A program made the translations under genes and the position numbers. Below the pieces are notes generated by a model. That model saw only the letters and a list, made by a program, of their open reading frames with translations, had not been told where the DNA came from and did no database searches. Shown one piece after another: positions 43,525 to 54,731 of a DNA stretch of 64,000 nucleotides. The stretch is from Oscheius sp. JU75 (Eukaryota > Nematoda > Chromadorea > Rhabditida > Rhabditidae): the NCBI GenBank assembly GCA_037178855.1, contig JASJZC010000002.1, positions 4,898,001-4,962,000 of the forward strand, given 5' to 3'. The stretch's first letter is position 1. The number at the start of each line of letters is the position of its first letter.

Positions 43525-46500
43525 CTGACACGAGGAGACTTCTGAGCGTCGACGACAATGGACTGGGGGAGAACAAGCAGCTGCAGTACGAGCGGAGTTT
43601 GGTGAGTCTTTCGATCTCATTCCCCTTCGAACAATCGATTTCAGCAGCTGGGAACATTCAAGAATCTGAAGCGGAAGGAGGAATTGGCTGGACTTCTCCA
43701 CTCAACAAAGGTAAGTTCACTCAAAGGACAACCTTGTCAATGACTGATCGGCCACCGATAATGTACATTTTTATTTAGATTGAACATCGAGATGGTCGCG
43801 AGATGACAATGGGAGCTGGCGAGACGTCTTTGGGATGCAGCTTCGGGACTCCGAGACGACTCATCGCCTTCCTCGAAGACTGGTTCTTTCTCGCCCTCCT
43901 TGGACTCATAATGGCTATCTGCTCACTCACAATGGACATTGCTATAGACCAGCTCCAGAATGGTTAGTATTTTTGATTTTATCACGAGAATAAGAATTAC
44001 AGTACAGTATCTAATGTTCAACACAGTCAAGCACTTTGACTACATTGTGCTGTCCTACGCTGCCTGGATCTCCTACATCTGTCTGCTGATCACCTGCTCT
44101 GCTCTCTTCGTCCATTACATCGCTCCACAGGCCATAGGTTCGGGAATACCGGAGATGAAGACAATCCTCCGAGGAGTCGTCTTGAAAGAATACCTCACCT
44201 TCCGGACGCTGGTCTCGAAAATGGTCGGACTCACCTTGTCGCTGGGAAGCGGAGTTCCGATGGGAAAAGAGGTTGGTTTTTTACAGCTTAGGAGCCATAA
44301 TAAGCACCACTAGGGTCCCTTCGTGCACGTGGCTTCTGTGGTAGCCAATTTGCTCTCGAATCTGAAGCACGGAAAGAGCAAGGTCTTCGAGAATGAGCTC
44401 TACAACACGGAAATGCTCGCAGCTGGCTGTGCAGTTGGAGTGGCCTGTACCTTCAGTGCTCCAGTCGGCGGTGTCCTGTTCTCCATCGAGGTCACGTCCG
44501 TCTACTTTGCTGTCCGGAACTACTGGCGTGGATTCTTCGCGGCGATCGTCAGCGCCAGTCTTTTCCGCATGTTCAAGCTGCTCCACAAGACGGCCCAGGA
44601 CGTCGTTTCTGTCCAGGCTCACTTCCAGACCCGATTCCCAATCACAGACGCTTTTTTACCGACGGAACTGCCCTTCTTCATTATCCTTGGCCTTGCCTGT
44701 GGTCTGGCCGGAGCTCTTTTCGTTTTACTCCATCGCTCCTTTGTCCTCTTCCTGAGAAAGAGTAAATTCATCAAGCGGGTTTTCATGAAATAGTGAGTTC
44801 TCTTTGTTTTGAATACATTAACAAGTTCAGTTGGCTCGTCTACCCAATTGTCGTGGCCATCTTCATATCCTCCATCTCTTTTCCTCTTGGAGCCGGTGCC
44901 TATCTTGGCGGAGAACAGCGATTCACAGCCGTCATGGGCGATCTCTTCACCGACTGTGCCCTGGTCAAAGAGACGAACGGAAGCCGTCTATGTTCCGAGG
45001 AAATCATGAAGCATTGGACTGGTCCTCAAGGCGAGACGTCTATTTTTCTCACACTGTCTCTCTTCTTCGTCGTATTCGTTAGTCATTGAGTTTATTGATA
45101 CCAGAGGCTAACTTTAGTACTTCCTGTCTCTGATCTCCTCGACTCTCCCCGTCCCAAACGGCATCTTCCTACCCGTCTTCGTGCTCGGATCTGTTGTCGG
45201 ACGTCTGATGGGCGAAGGACTGGCTATCTGGTTCCCACTTGGAATGGACTCGTCTCTAGTCGATGCCAATGGACTTCCTCTCTTCCCAATTCGGCCTGGC
45301 GCTTATGCGGTCGTTGGTTAGTTTCTTTTCTTTAGAGGCAGTCGAACACAGACAGGCAGAGCACAAAAGAACTAACTGAGACTTCAGGAGCTGCTGCAAT
45401 GTGCGGAGCTGTGACCCATACTGTCTCCATAGTAGTCATCGTTATGGAACTGACTGGTCAGCTGGCCCTCCTCGTCCCAGTCATGATTGCTGTCCTCGCG
45501 GCCAACGGTATCTGTTCCCTGCTCCAGGATTCGATTTACGACTCTATAATCAAGATGAAGCATCTTCCCTATTTGCCGGATATTTCTCATTCTACCTCTG
45601 TGTAATTATTCACTATTTCCTCATCAAAAATGCTTTAGGATACACAAGATTCGAGCGGACCAGGTGATGAAGACTCCTGTACGCTTTGTGGCCAAGGACA
45701 CGACTTACGGAGAGCTTCAGGAGACGTTGATCACAATGCCCGGTCTGCGAGCTTTTCCACTCATCGACAGCAAGGACAGAATGAGTCTGATCGGCTCCAT
45801 CAGCCGTTCTCAGCTGACCAAACTAGTCGAGAACCATGTCGGAATCAAGGCTCGTCAGGCAGAGGCCAGAAGACGTGTCCAGGAGGGAATCACGGACCTG
45901 GAGAAGAGGATGAATATTGGCGAGAAGAAGGACGAGTCGAAGAAGGAGGAGGAAGAACAAACGGGGCAGAAGAAGAAATTCACTGTGCTGAAGGTGGATC
46001 GACCCGAACCTCCGAAGAACGAATTGGAGGCTCCGTTCCCGATGGGAGTCAAAAGACACGTGGCGGAGCAAATGGAAGCGTATCAGAAAGAGGTGGAAGA
46101 GATGAACTATCACACGATTGGAGGCATGTTCCGTTCTTTGACGCGCAAGAGTCTCGGCAAGCACAAGAAGCCGGTCAGGGACGAGTTCGATCTCTACGAG
46201 GAATCTGTGAGTTTTTTTCTCCCCAACTTTCTTGTCTCTGTTTGTTAACCACCATGCTCTTCACTGTGAATCGTACCGACCACCGATCTTGTCCCTTCTT
46301 ATAACTCTATTCTTCTATCATGTCGTCATGACCAATAGCTGACAGTAGTAGCCCAGGTCTACTTTAACTGCAGCTAAGTGTCCTATTCAGTTTTCTGACA
46401 AGTGTTACTGCACCTTTGCCTCTTACAACCATTGAACTAGTCAAATTTCAGAGAACTGCCTGGGAACAGAAGGTGCTGAATGAGACAGTTGACCTCTCGA

Positions 46501-46925
46501 GATGCAATGTTGACAGCTCTCCGTTTCAAATAGTCGAGCAAACGAGTCTCTTCAAGGTCCACTCGCTTTTCTCCCTCCTCGGCCTGCATCGAGCTTACGT
46601 CTCCTCTTCGGGTCATCTAGTCGGAGTGCTCTCCTTGAAGGAACTCCGTGCCGCCTTGGAACTCGTCCTTTCTGGCAACTTCCCGCAAGGCGGCGAGAGT
46701 ATGACGGTCCAGTTCGAGGAGATTGAAGAGGAAGAACACGAGGACTTCATACAGCCGAAACTGGAAGTGCTGACAAGACACTCCTTGGAGAGTTATCTGG
46801 ATGACGACGAAGAAAAGACTATGGACAGACCTCGTGACCAAGACAAGATCGGACTAGTGGACGAGACGACAGCTCCGAAAAGGAAGAAATCCTTCCACAT
46901 TCGTATCACAGAACCAGACGAATGA
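43521..46925 (+). CDS. ClC-1/2-type voltage-gated chloride channel with two CBS domains
   Basis: Plasma-membrane ClC family chloride channel, a double-barrelled homodimer. The N-terminus ([20 protein letters not shown]) is cytosolic. Selectivity motifs are present: [30 protein letters not shown] with the intron splitting the motif (the E of GKEG is the gating glutamate), and [20 protein letters not shown] with [13 protein letters not shown]. Further on come [12 protein letters not shown]-type helix N ([20 protein letters not shown]) and [20 protein letters not shown]. The C-terminus has CBS1 ([19 protein letters not shown] ... GSISRSQL), a long charged linker and CBS2 ([20 protein letters not shown] ... 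[13 protein letters not shown]). The gating glutamate, rather than a transporter-type proton glutamate pattern, favours a channel. Length is about 900 residues in ten exons. AATAAA lies at 46964-46969. It is close to nematode CLH channels. Confidence 0.93.
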
Positions 46926-46979
46926 CTACGTAAAACTCAAACCAAGTACAACATATCAGTACCAATAAAATGTCTTTAA

Positions 46980-47575
46980 TCACCGAGGTAGTATGGGTAA
47001 GAACAGGGAGAGAAACAGACAAAAAGAACAAGTGGCCTGAGAGGGGGCTTGGTAGAAATAATGGTTGACTTTTGTCTTTGTGGGAAGAACTGTGACCGCA
47101 TTACAGGAATCGCCACGACAGGAACAATACTCGGCTTGAACAACGTAGGGTGGATATGTCCTCAGAACAATATCTTTCCGAATACAAGTCGCTGGTAGTT
47201 GTAATTCTTCCGCCATCACATAAGAGGAACAGCCGTAGGAGACACCTGAACTGTCTTTAAATGTTTCCATTCATCTTTCTACCAAATGGAATCAACTTCT
47301 TGCTCTTGATGTGCAATGAAGTGACATTGAGTGAGTAACATGTGGAGGAACACTCCTGCTTGGCCACATCGGTGCTGTTGCAGCCGAAAACTGTCTGCCT
47401 GAAGCCTTCTTGGAAATCTCTGGGGCTTGAGAAGAAGACCCCAAAGTGCTAAAGATTGGTTCAGAAGATTTTAGAGGTCTCTTACAGTTTCTATGCTAGA
47501 ATCGGAGCAGAGGTTACAGTACTTGGTGAGCTTTGCTAGTGGAATCCAGGAGAGAAGAAATCCTAGAAGGAACAT
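46980..47575 (-). CDS. Ly6-like small GPI-anchored cysteine-rich protein 3
   Basis: The start at 47575 gives MFLLGFLLSWIPLAKLTKYC and NLCSDSSIET. The second exon is HFGVFFSSPRDFQEGFRQTV, then FGCNSTDVAKQECSSTCYSL. The third begins GVSYGCSSYVMAEELQ, has YCSCRGDSCNAVTVLPTK as the CxCxxxxCN end, and finishes with a hydrophobic tail (CSFCLFLSLFLPILPR) at 46980. Both joins are in phase with short introns. It is a secreted GPI-type protein of Ly6-like layout, convergent with the ClC gene (54-bp gap between stop codons). An acceptor (ATTTTAG) lies about 20 nt before the ATG. Confidence 0.68.
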
Positions 47576-48244
47576 CTTGGGCACATAATCAGCTAAAATT
47601 TTGGATCGTAAAACAGAGATAGATCGAATTGAAAGAGAAAACGAGAAATGGATAGCCGAAATCAGTCGAGTGTATCCTCTTTCTGTTTCCCGCCATCGCC
47701 TGGGAGGCAATATAATCTGTCAGGACCACCCCATTGCCCAATATGACGAGACGCCAAAGGACTGGATGAGCGATGGCAGCCCGAAAAGGGCCCTGTGTGA
47801 TTGGGAGGCCGAGATCGGCAGCAGATTGGCGCCTGTCCTCATCTGCTTTTGAGACTCCGTCAAGCGTGAAAGTGGCAAAAATATTGTGGTGGCCTCGTTA
47901 GGGGGCCCGACTCCCAGATGAAGATTAAGTAAAAGAGAAACTTGAGACATTCTGGAGAGAGTATTGGCTCGGGCCCTTAGGCAAATATGGCATCTATTCC
48001 AGAAGCCATCTCATTAGAAATCCAGAGGAAAAAAGGAAGTCAGCGATAAGTGGATCCTTGACGGCAAATTCCATTTACCAGCCTCCCTTAAATAAGTACC
48101 AGATAGAGGGGGAGAGAGGGCTTGTGGACGCGCAGGCCAGTAGGCAATCCTTTCCAGATGATTTACGTGAAAAGAGAGGCTTTATTAGCGAGGGGAAGGC
48201 ACAAACGACAAAATATATACAAACGAGTTCCATAAACTGAGTGC

Positions 48245-49237
48245 TCAGACTGGACTTCGAGAACCTGAAGAATAATTCGAGAGCAGGATCGTCTTGTCGA
48301 TCGAATTCAAAGACTGTATCGCGTGGATTGCTGAAACAGAACTGTCTTTGGGTTCCAGAGGAAACCCACAGATCATACAGCCGATGATGAGAAGACTCAG
48401 CAAGGCGATCAGTTTCCAAATTAGGCATTCCGGGGAGTGGTAGCTCACAACGCCGACTTCGTCTTTGGACTTCTCAGCTGGCTGGGTCTGTGGGGGTTCA
48501 GGAGTACTGGTTGTGGTGGGTACAGAAGTAGACGGTTCTTTAGAGGTGGCAGTGGCCGGTTCTGGAAAGATTGTATGAGTTAGGCGTCATACTTTTTACA
48601 GTTCAGTCTCTTGCAAGACTGTAAAGTTTTACAGGGGTTTTGCAAAATATTGCAAACTGAGAAATGTAATCTCGCACTTGGTAAAGACACACACCAGTTT
48701 CGTTAAACATAGGCTCCATGGTTGTGGTCGAAGGTGTCTTCTTGGGCGGTATCCTGTCCTCGAAGCAGGTATGGAAGCGACAGATCCAGGACTTGATTCG
48801 AACACTGGAATTGGGCTCCTGGAAGGTAAGAGTCCCATCCTTGTATCCGACCATACGCATCTCCCAGCCGTGGAACGTCCGGAGGTACTGGGCCGGACCC
48901 ATGACCAGGTAGTCTGAACAAACGATGGACTGTTAATAGAGACAGGTACAGACGTCGGTCTCCGACTGTGACATTGGTCAAATGACAGCCATCATGACTG
49001 ATCTCCCATTCGATGGTTCCCTCTTCGCATGGACCCCAGCTCTTGTTAATCAGGATTCGGATTCCGGTGGGGTCATTGTAGGGTTCCTGAGCCGAAGTCA
49101 TACTGTCAATCCTAAAGACTTACAAGGACTTGTTCGATTCCGGGATCTCTGCACTTTGGGCAGAAGTAGTTTGGAAGTCCATGGACTGCTGTGAGGACAA
49201 CAGTAACAGCAAATATGGAAACGATCCTCGTAGTCAT
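48245..49237 (-). CDS. Divergent cysteine-rich surface protein with stalk and TM/tail
   Basis: The start at 49237 follows a GTTTCAG acceptor by 2 nt. It gives a signal peptide (MTTRIVSIFAVTVVLTAVHG) and LPNYFCPKCRDPGIEQVL. The ectodomain has KSWGPCEEGTIEWEISHDGC, then MRMVGYKDGTLTFQEPNSS and SWICRFHTCFEDRIPPKK. A Thr/Pro/Ser-rich stalk (STSVPTTTSTPEPPQTQPAE) leads to a membrane segment (LIWKLIALLSLLIIGCMICG) and, unlike its neighbours, a hydrophilic tail of about 45 residues to the stop at 48245. The paired cysteines resemble the Ly6-like neighbours, but the final CxCxxxxCN is altered to ICRFHTC. It may be a diverged member anchored by a membrane span rather than GPI, or a different nematode family. 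Confidence 0.58.
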
Positions 49238-52076
49238 AGCTGAAACTGATGAAATGATGTGGAAGGCGGAGAGAATGAGAAACAGGTGGTCGTGTCAACA
49301 CGCAAGAAGAGGATACTGTACATCACAAAAAGGAAGCAAAACAAGTCCCCAGAACGTCTGCAGAGTTTATAAAGTCTGGGAACTTTAAGAACCTAACGAG
49401 ACTGTCTAGACGCCTGAAGAAGCCTGGTCTAAAGATCAGGACTCTCGGTGCAGCTGGGACTTTCTACCGAAGGAAAAGGATCAGAGTAGACGACTAGACA
49501 TAGGACAGACAAAAACTGACAAGGAGTGGCAAAGACAATAAGGTTGGACAGGTGAGAAACAAGATGAAAAACAAGGAGCAGTGACTTATTACTGACAGTT
49601 ACTTTGACCCTAAATCAAAGAAAGGCAGATTGTACTAGTGATTGATTGAGTTGTCGGAAAGAGGATGTGCCAATCAGTTCTTAGAAACTGTGACTGATCC
49701 TCAGTTCAAAATGTGGTTACCGATGCAGGTTCATGGACAAGATTGAAGGTAGGAGGTGGAGAAGAAAAACGAACAAACAGGTCAATTGACGCATGTTCAC
49801 ATGGCCCAGGTAATGCCAGAAGAGGTGCATCTTGGCGCGACAAATGTCACAAAGAGACAAAGGACATGGGAGAACTTGCGCAGAAGAAACTGACTCGGTC
49901 CGTTCAGCCGCAACATCTGCGGAGAGGGAGCAGGTGGCGAGCGCGCAAGAAAGAGAGATTGATAAAGAGAATTTCGAAAGAGTTTTCAATATGGAAGAAG
50001 ATTCATTGACTGGATGAGAGAGACTCTGGGTCGAAATGAACACGATTTTTCGGGATTGCCAGGGGACGTCACAGAGTGTGATAGAGCTCTTGCCCTGATT
50101 GAGACCTACGCTTTTTCGTCGACTTTCCGAAGAGTTTTGTCTTGTCTCTGCTGTCTCTGCTGTATCACATTTTTTAGCTTTTTTAATCTCAATTTACAGC
50201 TTTCTACAGAAACTAGATAATTACTGTAGTCAATACAAACTTTTGCACTTAATTAAAGTGCTTTGCAACAAAACTCTTTTACAAACAGTAATTTTGAAAA
50301 TAAAAATTGAGCCTAATTACGAAGGATGTACAGAACTTGGGACTACAAGGAAAGGCATTGTAAAAGTAGCCATATTTTTTAGCCTAGCAGATCGCTGCTC
50401 AGCTAATGATTTTCTCGAATAGCTTGAAAGTGATCGAAAAGTTGTACAGCGGCTCAAAAAAGTCAGCAAAACAAGTCCAATACTTGTTGACAGTTTTCGA
50501 CGAAAACAGTGGGGTAAGAGCCAAAGCTTGAACCCGGCCCCATCCAAATATTCTCAGTTCCCTCAAAAGAAAAAGCCCTCGAATAACAATCTCGAGCATC
50601 AATGAACTTAGTTTTGTACTTGTTTTCCCCGTATCAAAAACCGCCTTTTAAAATCTACATCACTGATCGCCTGCCCTTTGTCGTCATAGCACAACAACTG
50701 TATAAATGCTCTTATTATGATGCAGCAGGTATGTACAGGAATGAATGAGGTCAAAATCACACGAATAAGGCATGAAATGTTGGCGAAGACGGTGAATAAT
50801 TGGGGTGATGAGGCACTGGATTGTGATGAACCGTACTGTGAGGCGCGTGGGAAGTCGACCGGCGTGTTAGTGGACTAGCAGTCTGAAATTTGGGTTATCA
50901 TTCCTTGTGAGAGTGCTTTAAACAATAAGGGGTACATTAAGGGTGGAGAGGGGAGGAAATCGAAGGTTAGACTCGTACCTAGGAGGAAGATAAACCAAAT
51001 GCAAACCATTCATTGTGCACAACAGCCATTGTGCCTGGTCATTTGAGCTCATTTGGGCGCTCCCGGGAACAATCTAAAAAGTCTTTTTCTAACTAAATAC
51101 AGTGATCAAGAGAGTGAACAAAAGACAGACACGGGGAGTAGTTTCCATAGAGAGATAGTAGGCAGAGAGTCCACAACAAAGATTAGTTCCCACGACCACA
51201 AAACGCACGAAAAACTGTGAGTGAACACAAGACTACGTGTGACTACTACTGCAGTCATTAGCATCGTGTGATTGTATTTTAGCAACAACTCAAATGCCAT
51301 GAAATTAAGGTGATAGTTTAAACGTTCTCTCAGATCGTATGAACTTTCAGTGGTTTAGGCATGGGTCAAAATTTTAACTTTTAACTCTCCTGTCTTTCCA
51401 AGAATCCTACCGGTGTTTTGGGGTTCAAAGGATCAGTTAATTTCCACACCTAGCATTGCGAAGCAGAGTGTGCAAAGCCCCTTTTGATATTAATTTGAAG
51501 CAGGGATGGGACAGACAAAGAACATAGGGAAAGCTACAGGAAAAGCTACACTACTACAGGGTTACAGTTTACACCACAGCACCATCACCGGCCCCGAACC
51601 TTGTGTAGATCCCCTCTTGAACAGGGAAAAGGATTTAGGCCACGTACCACAAGAGAAAGAGAGAGAGAGAACAACTGAGACTCATGCTCCAGAGATGAAG
51701 TGCTCTTGAGTGTGTGGGTGAGACTAGTAGTTGAACCTCTCGTACGGATTGGAAAACATGCTGAAAAGGGGTAGGATTTGTAGCGTTCGAGGGAGAGAGA
51801 AGACGTTGAGAAGTGAAAGGACGACGATCCGAGGCAAAGCTAGTTAGGAAGCGGTTAGGAGCACAGCACACTAGGCAAGAGTCGAAAGAGTACAGAACAT
51901 GCTTAGAAGTTAGTCAAAAGTTAGAGGAGACCCTCGACGTTTTACCTTATAACCATGCCTTGGCTTACACTCACCCTTACACACTTTAGTTAGCAAACGC
52001 GGGAGGCCCATAGACATGCAAACTCTCCAGATTGCTTTCCTTTAAGGTCTGATTGTGAGAAGAGCCTGGGAAGAGT
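49238..52076. other. Long non-coding interval
   Basis: About 2.8 kb without a supported gene on either strand. Frames such as 49713-50009 (plus) and 50317-50547 (minus) have no domain, poor start context and no joinable exons. Base composition is mixed, with purine-rich stretches around 51650-51850. I see no tRNA, transposon ends or long repeat. Confidence 0.5.
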
Positions 52077-52383
52077 CTAAAGTGCTCGGATTATAGGGAT
52101 CCGGATTAGATAGAGAGAACATTTATAGAAAACCAAGGTGTTAGGAAAAGAAAGAGAGAGGCTAACGTGTGAAAGCTCGTGCAGAGAAGTCGACATGCAA
52201 AACAAAAAAGAAAATCGGAATCGTAAAACCCACAGGTCGATAATGTAATCCTGAAAATCGGAGCTGAGTTCCGCCTTGCTGTTCAGCGATTCCGTCAGTT
52301 TTTGGTTTTTCTTCTCACGCTGGCAGCGCTGTCGCCGAGGATCTGAAACCAATCTTTCGTCTTTCTATCTGTCAGATCCATCG

Positions 52384-52422
<39 letters not shown>

Positions 52423-52820
52423 AAAGATTCTCACGACTTTCGAACTAACCTATGTCCAAGGGACTCGTCGGCAGGTATCTGATCAATGGACTGTTTACAA
52501 AGTCTGTCAGATCTCCGTCAGCCGTGCTCGGAAGCAATCTGGAAGTTGGAATTACAAAATGACAAAACAAGGTCTTACTCTACTCTAAGACTGGTGAGGA
52601 ACTCGTGTAGCTCCCACTTCCAGTAGAAGTCGATATCTGTCGTTTTTTCAGGCTGACAGGTGTCATCTAAAGATAACGTGTATTGAAAAGAGGCTCTGAA
52701 CATACTAAGAAACTTTTCGAATGCTTTGCACGAGGCAGATGATCGGTGGCTTTCGATGACCCCGAAGGCGCTACGTGTGCATAAGACTGTTAGAAGTAAG
52801 GCGAGGAAGACTATCCCCAT
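52077..52820 (-). CDS. Orphan secreted protein with few cysteines and a basic cleavage-like site
   Basis: The start at 52820 gives a signal peptide (MGIVFLALLLTVLCTRSAFG) followed by VIESHRSSASCKAFEKFL. The second exon has NDTCQPEKTTDIDFYWKWEL and HEFLTSLRVE. The third has LLPSTADGDLTDFVNSPLIR and YLPTSPLDI. The fourth begins DPRRQRCQREKKNQKLTESL, then NSKAELSSDFQDYIIDLW. All joins keep phase, with introns of about 40-110 bp. The last exon reads on to a stop at 52077, but the end beyond IIDLW looks less protein-like, so the true stop may be elsewhere. Conserved-looking cysteines and the dibasic RRQR/REKK stretch would fit a secreted ligand or prohormone, but no family is recognised. Confidence 0.5.
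52386..52419. repeat. (TC)17 microsatellite inside an intron
   Basis: A perfect alternating TC run of 34 bp, lying in the intron between exons 3 and 4 of the minus-strand orphan secreted gene, where it reads as (GA)n. Confidence 0.92.
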
Positions 52821-54731
52821 AACTACCTCCAACGCATGTAATCTGAAAATGTCTTGTTGTTTTCGAGGAGTCTGTAAATATTTTCGGCTTAGCAAGGTCA
52901 GGCGGAAGTTTTTGGGAAAGGCTAAGAGTGCAAAGTATAGGAGGTCAGGGGGCTAATTGAGATCTATTGATGCTCGAATTTCAGGACATCGTCCGGACTC
53001 GAATAAGATTAAGTCGTCAACGATACCTTTGGTAGTGGTACTCTGTCTCCAGCTCAAAGCTGTTGCAGATTGTGTGAGTCTTCGGTTTCCGGCTAATCGT
53101 CATAAACTCTTCCCCGAAATACTGGGCTATAATTCGAGAAGTGGTCTTTCACCATATCCGTCATCGCCTGACTCTTTGCCATCTCGTAATATCTCTATGA
53201 ATAAGCTCTAGTTCCGCATACTTTTGAAAGCGGCCCGTGGTTTTTGATCCGAACATGTTTTCGCCAGAAAGGGGAATGAGGTGAATCAGACGAGGGAACG
53301 TGAACAAAACAAGTTGGCGGGAGGAGAGGTTGAAATCTAATTTGGATTCCGTATATAAACAGCGAATGATAAGACTTGCTCTTTTCCTCCCTATCATATT
53401 TATCTCCGAATTCAATACTAACGTAAATGGGGAGACCTATTCAAAAGAGGACTCGAGGATTTGTCCTATTGAGGGCAAATAAACAAGTAGTATTCGGAAC
53501 GTGGGATGAAATTGTTCCGAGCCCCTGGGAGAGAGGTGAAATGTGATCAGTCCGAGAGGCGGCGCGTCATCTTGTTTGTCACGATAATTTTCTCATAAAT
53601 GGCAAATGGAACGAGTAATTTGGCTCCAAACTGGCTAGTTTCTTCTTTGAGTCGGATTGCTCTTCCGACAAAGTCAACTATCAGGATCTAAGCCTTTTGT
53701 TCTTACGAGTGGCGAGTGTTCCAACAGAAAAGAGTCTGGAGAGTAAATATTAAACATGAAGTAAGATAATAATTTAGCTGACTACGTCTTGCTGAACCCA
53801 TCTTGCCGTCAGTTGCTGTCAGAGGCCTTTAAGATCCGTACAGTCGTTTGTAACGCCCCTTCCAAGGTTCGAGATGGTCTCTTACTCTCGATGGCTCTTC
53901 GTCTACTGTCCTGATTTTTGTCCAATAGGACATTGTCCGATATCTAATAAAGCAGGTTCATAAGAAGACCAACGAGAGATTACTAACTCTCGCGTTCTTA
54001 GCTACTGAAAAGTACCTCAATGTTGGCGTTTGAATTGTTCCTCCTTGTTATTAATGACCAGGTATTTGAAACTTAGACATTGTTTAAACAGATTTTAAAA
54101 AAAGAGAAACATTTTCCATAAACCACAAGGGGTTCAAATTGACTACATTAAAGGACTGTGTGTGGTCGACAATAACAGCCCGCGTGGGTCCTAAAATACG
54201 TGTCAAACATCGCGTCTCTTTAGTAACGTAACTACAGGCGAAAATTACTCTCACGATCAGTATTAAAACTAAAGAGAGAACAAAAAGGGGAAGAAAAAAA
54301 TATGCTCGCGGAGGCGGGACGAGGGACGAAAACAAGGGACTTGAATCAATGTCAGCTGAGAGAGAGAGAGCCTCTGCGTCTCTACCCCCCTGCTCTCTGC
54401 GTCCCCCAGAGAGATTTCAAACCTCTGCCACACACCACAATTGGGGTCCGAAACCCCCAATAATACTGACTCTTCTTCTTTTCAACCTGGTTTTCTGGTT
54501 TTTTTTTGGGATTTTTTCAATTCTTTCGAAACCGAACGAGTGTGATACAGTTGCTTATCCTGTTTAGGGCGCGTCGCATTTTACCTGCTTTTCGGAGGGT
54601 AAAGCAAGCTTTTTTTCTTCATTCTTACGGATTATCGTAATACCTACTCCAATACATATCATTTTCACATTCTTTCTCTATTTGGATCAAACCAAGAACG
54701 CTTCCAGACAAATATTGGGACCAATTGAGCC
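52821..54731. other. Intergenic interval upstream of Dishevelled
   Basis: About 1.9 kb. It contains one short plus-strand frame, 53366-53482, encoding a signal-peptide-like 38-residue product (MIRLALFLPIIFISEF ... ICPIEGK), with a TATATAAA 9-15 nt upstream that is too close for a normal promoter. A short GA run is near 54357. The rest shows nothing I can support and probably holds Dishevelled regulatory sequence. Confidence 0.4.

Noticed and set aside
44281-44622. Long minus-strand frame opposite the ClC gene, and 44393-44755 in another plus frame
   Set aside because: Shadows of the highly constrained ClC coding sequence, which has clear family motifs in its own frame.
49713-50009. 98-codon basic plus-strand frame
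   Set aside because: No ATG context near an acceptor, no domain, and an equally long minus-strand frame overlaps it.
53366-53482. 38-residue signal-peptide-like frame with a nearby TATATAAA
   Set aside because: The TATA element is only about 10-15 nt before the ATG, so the transcript would start inside the frame. Too short to support without expression data.
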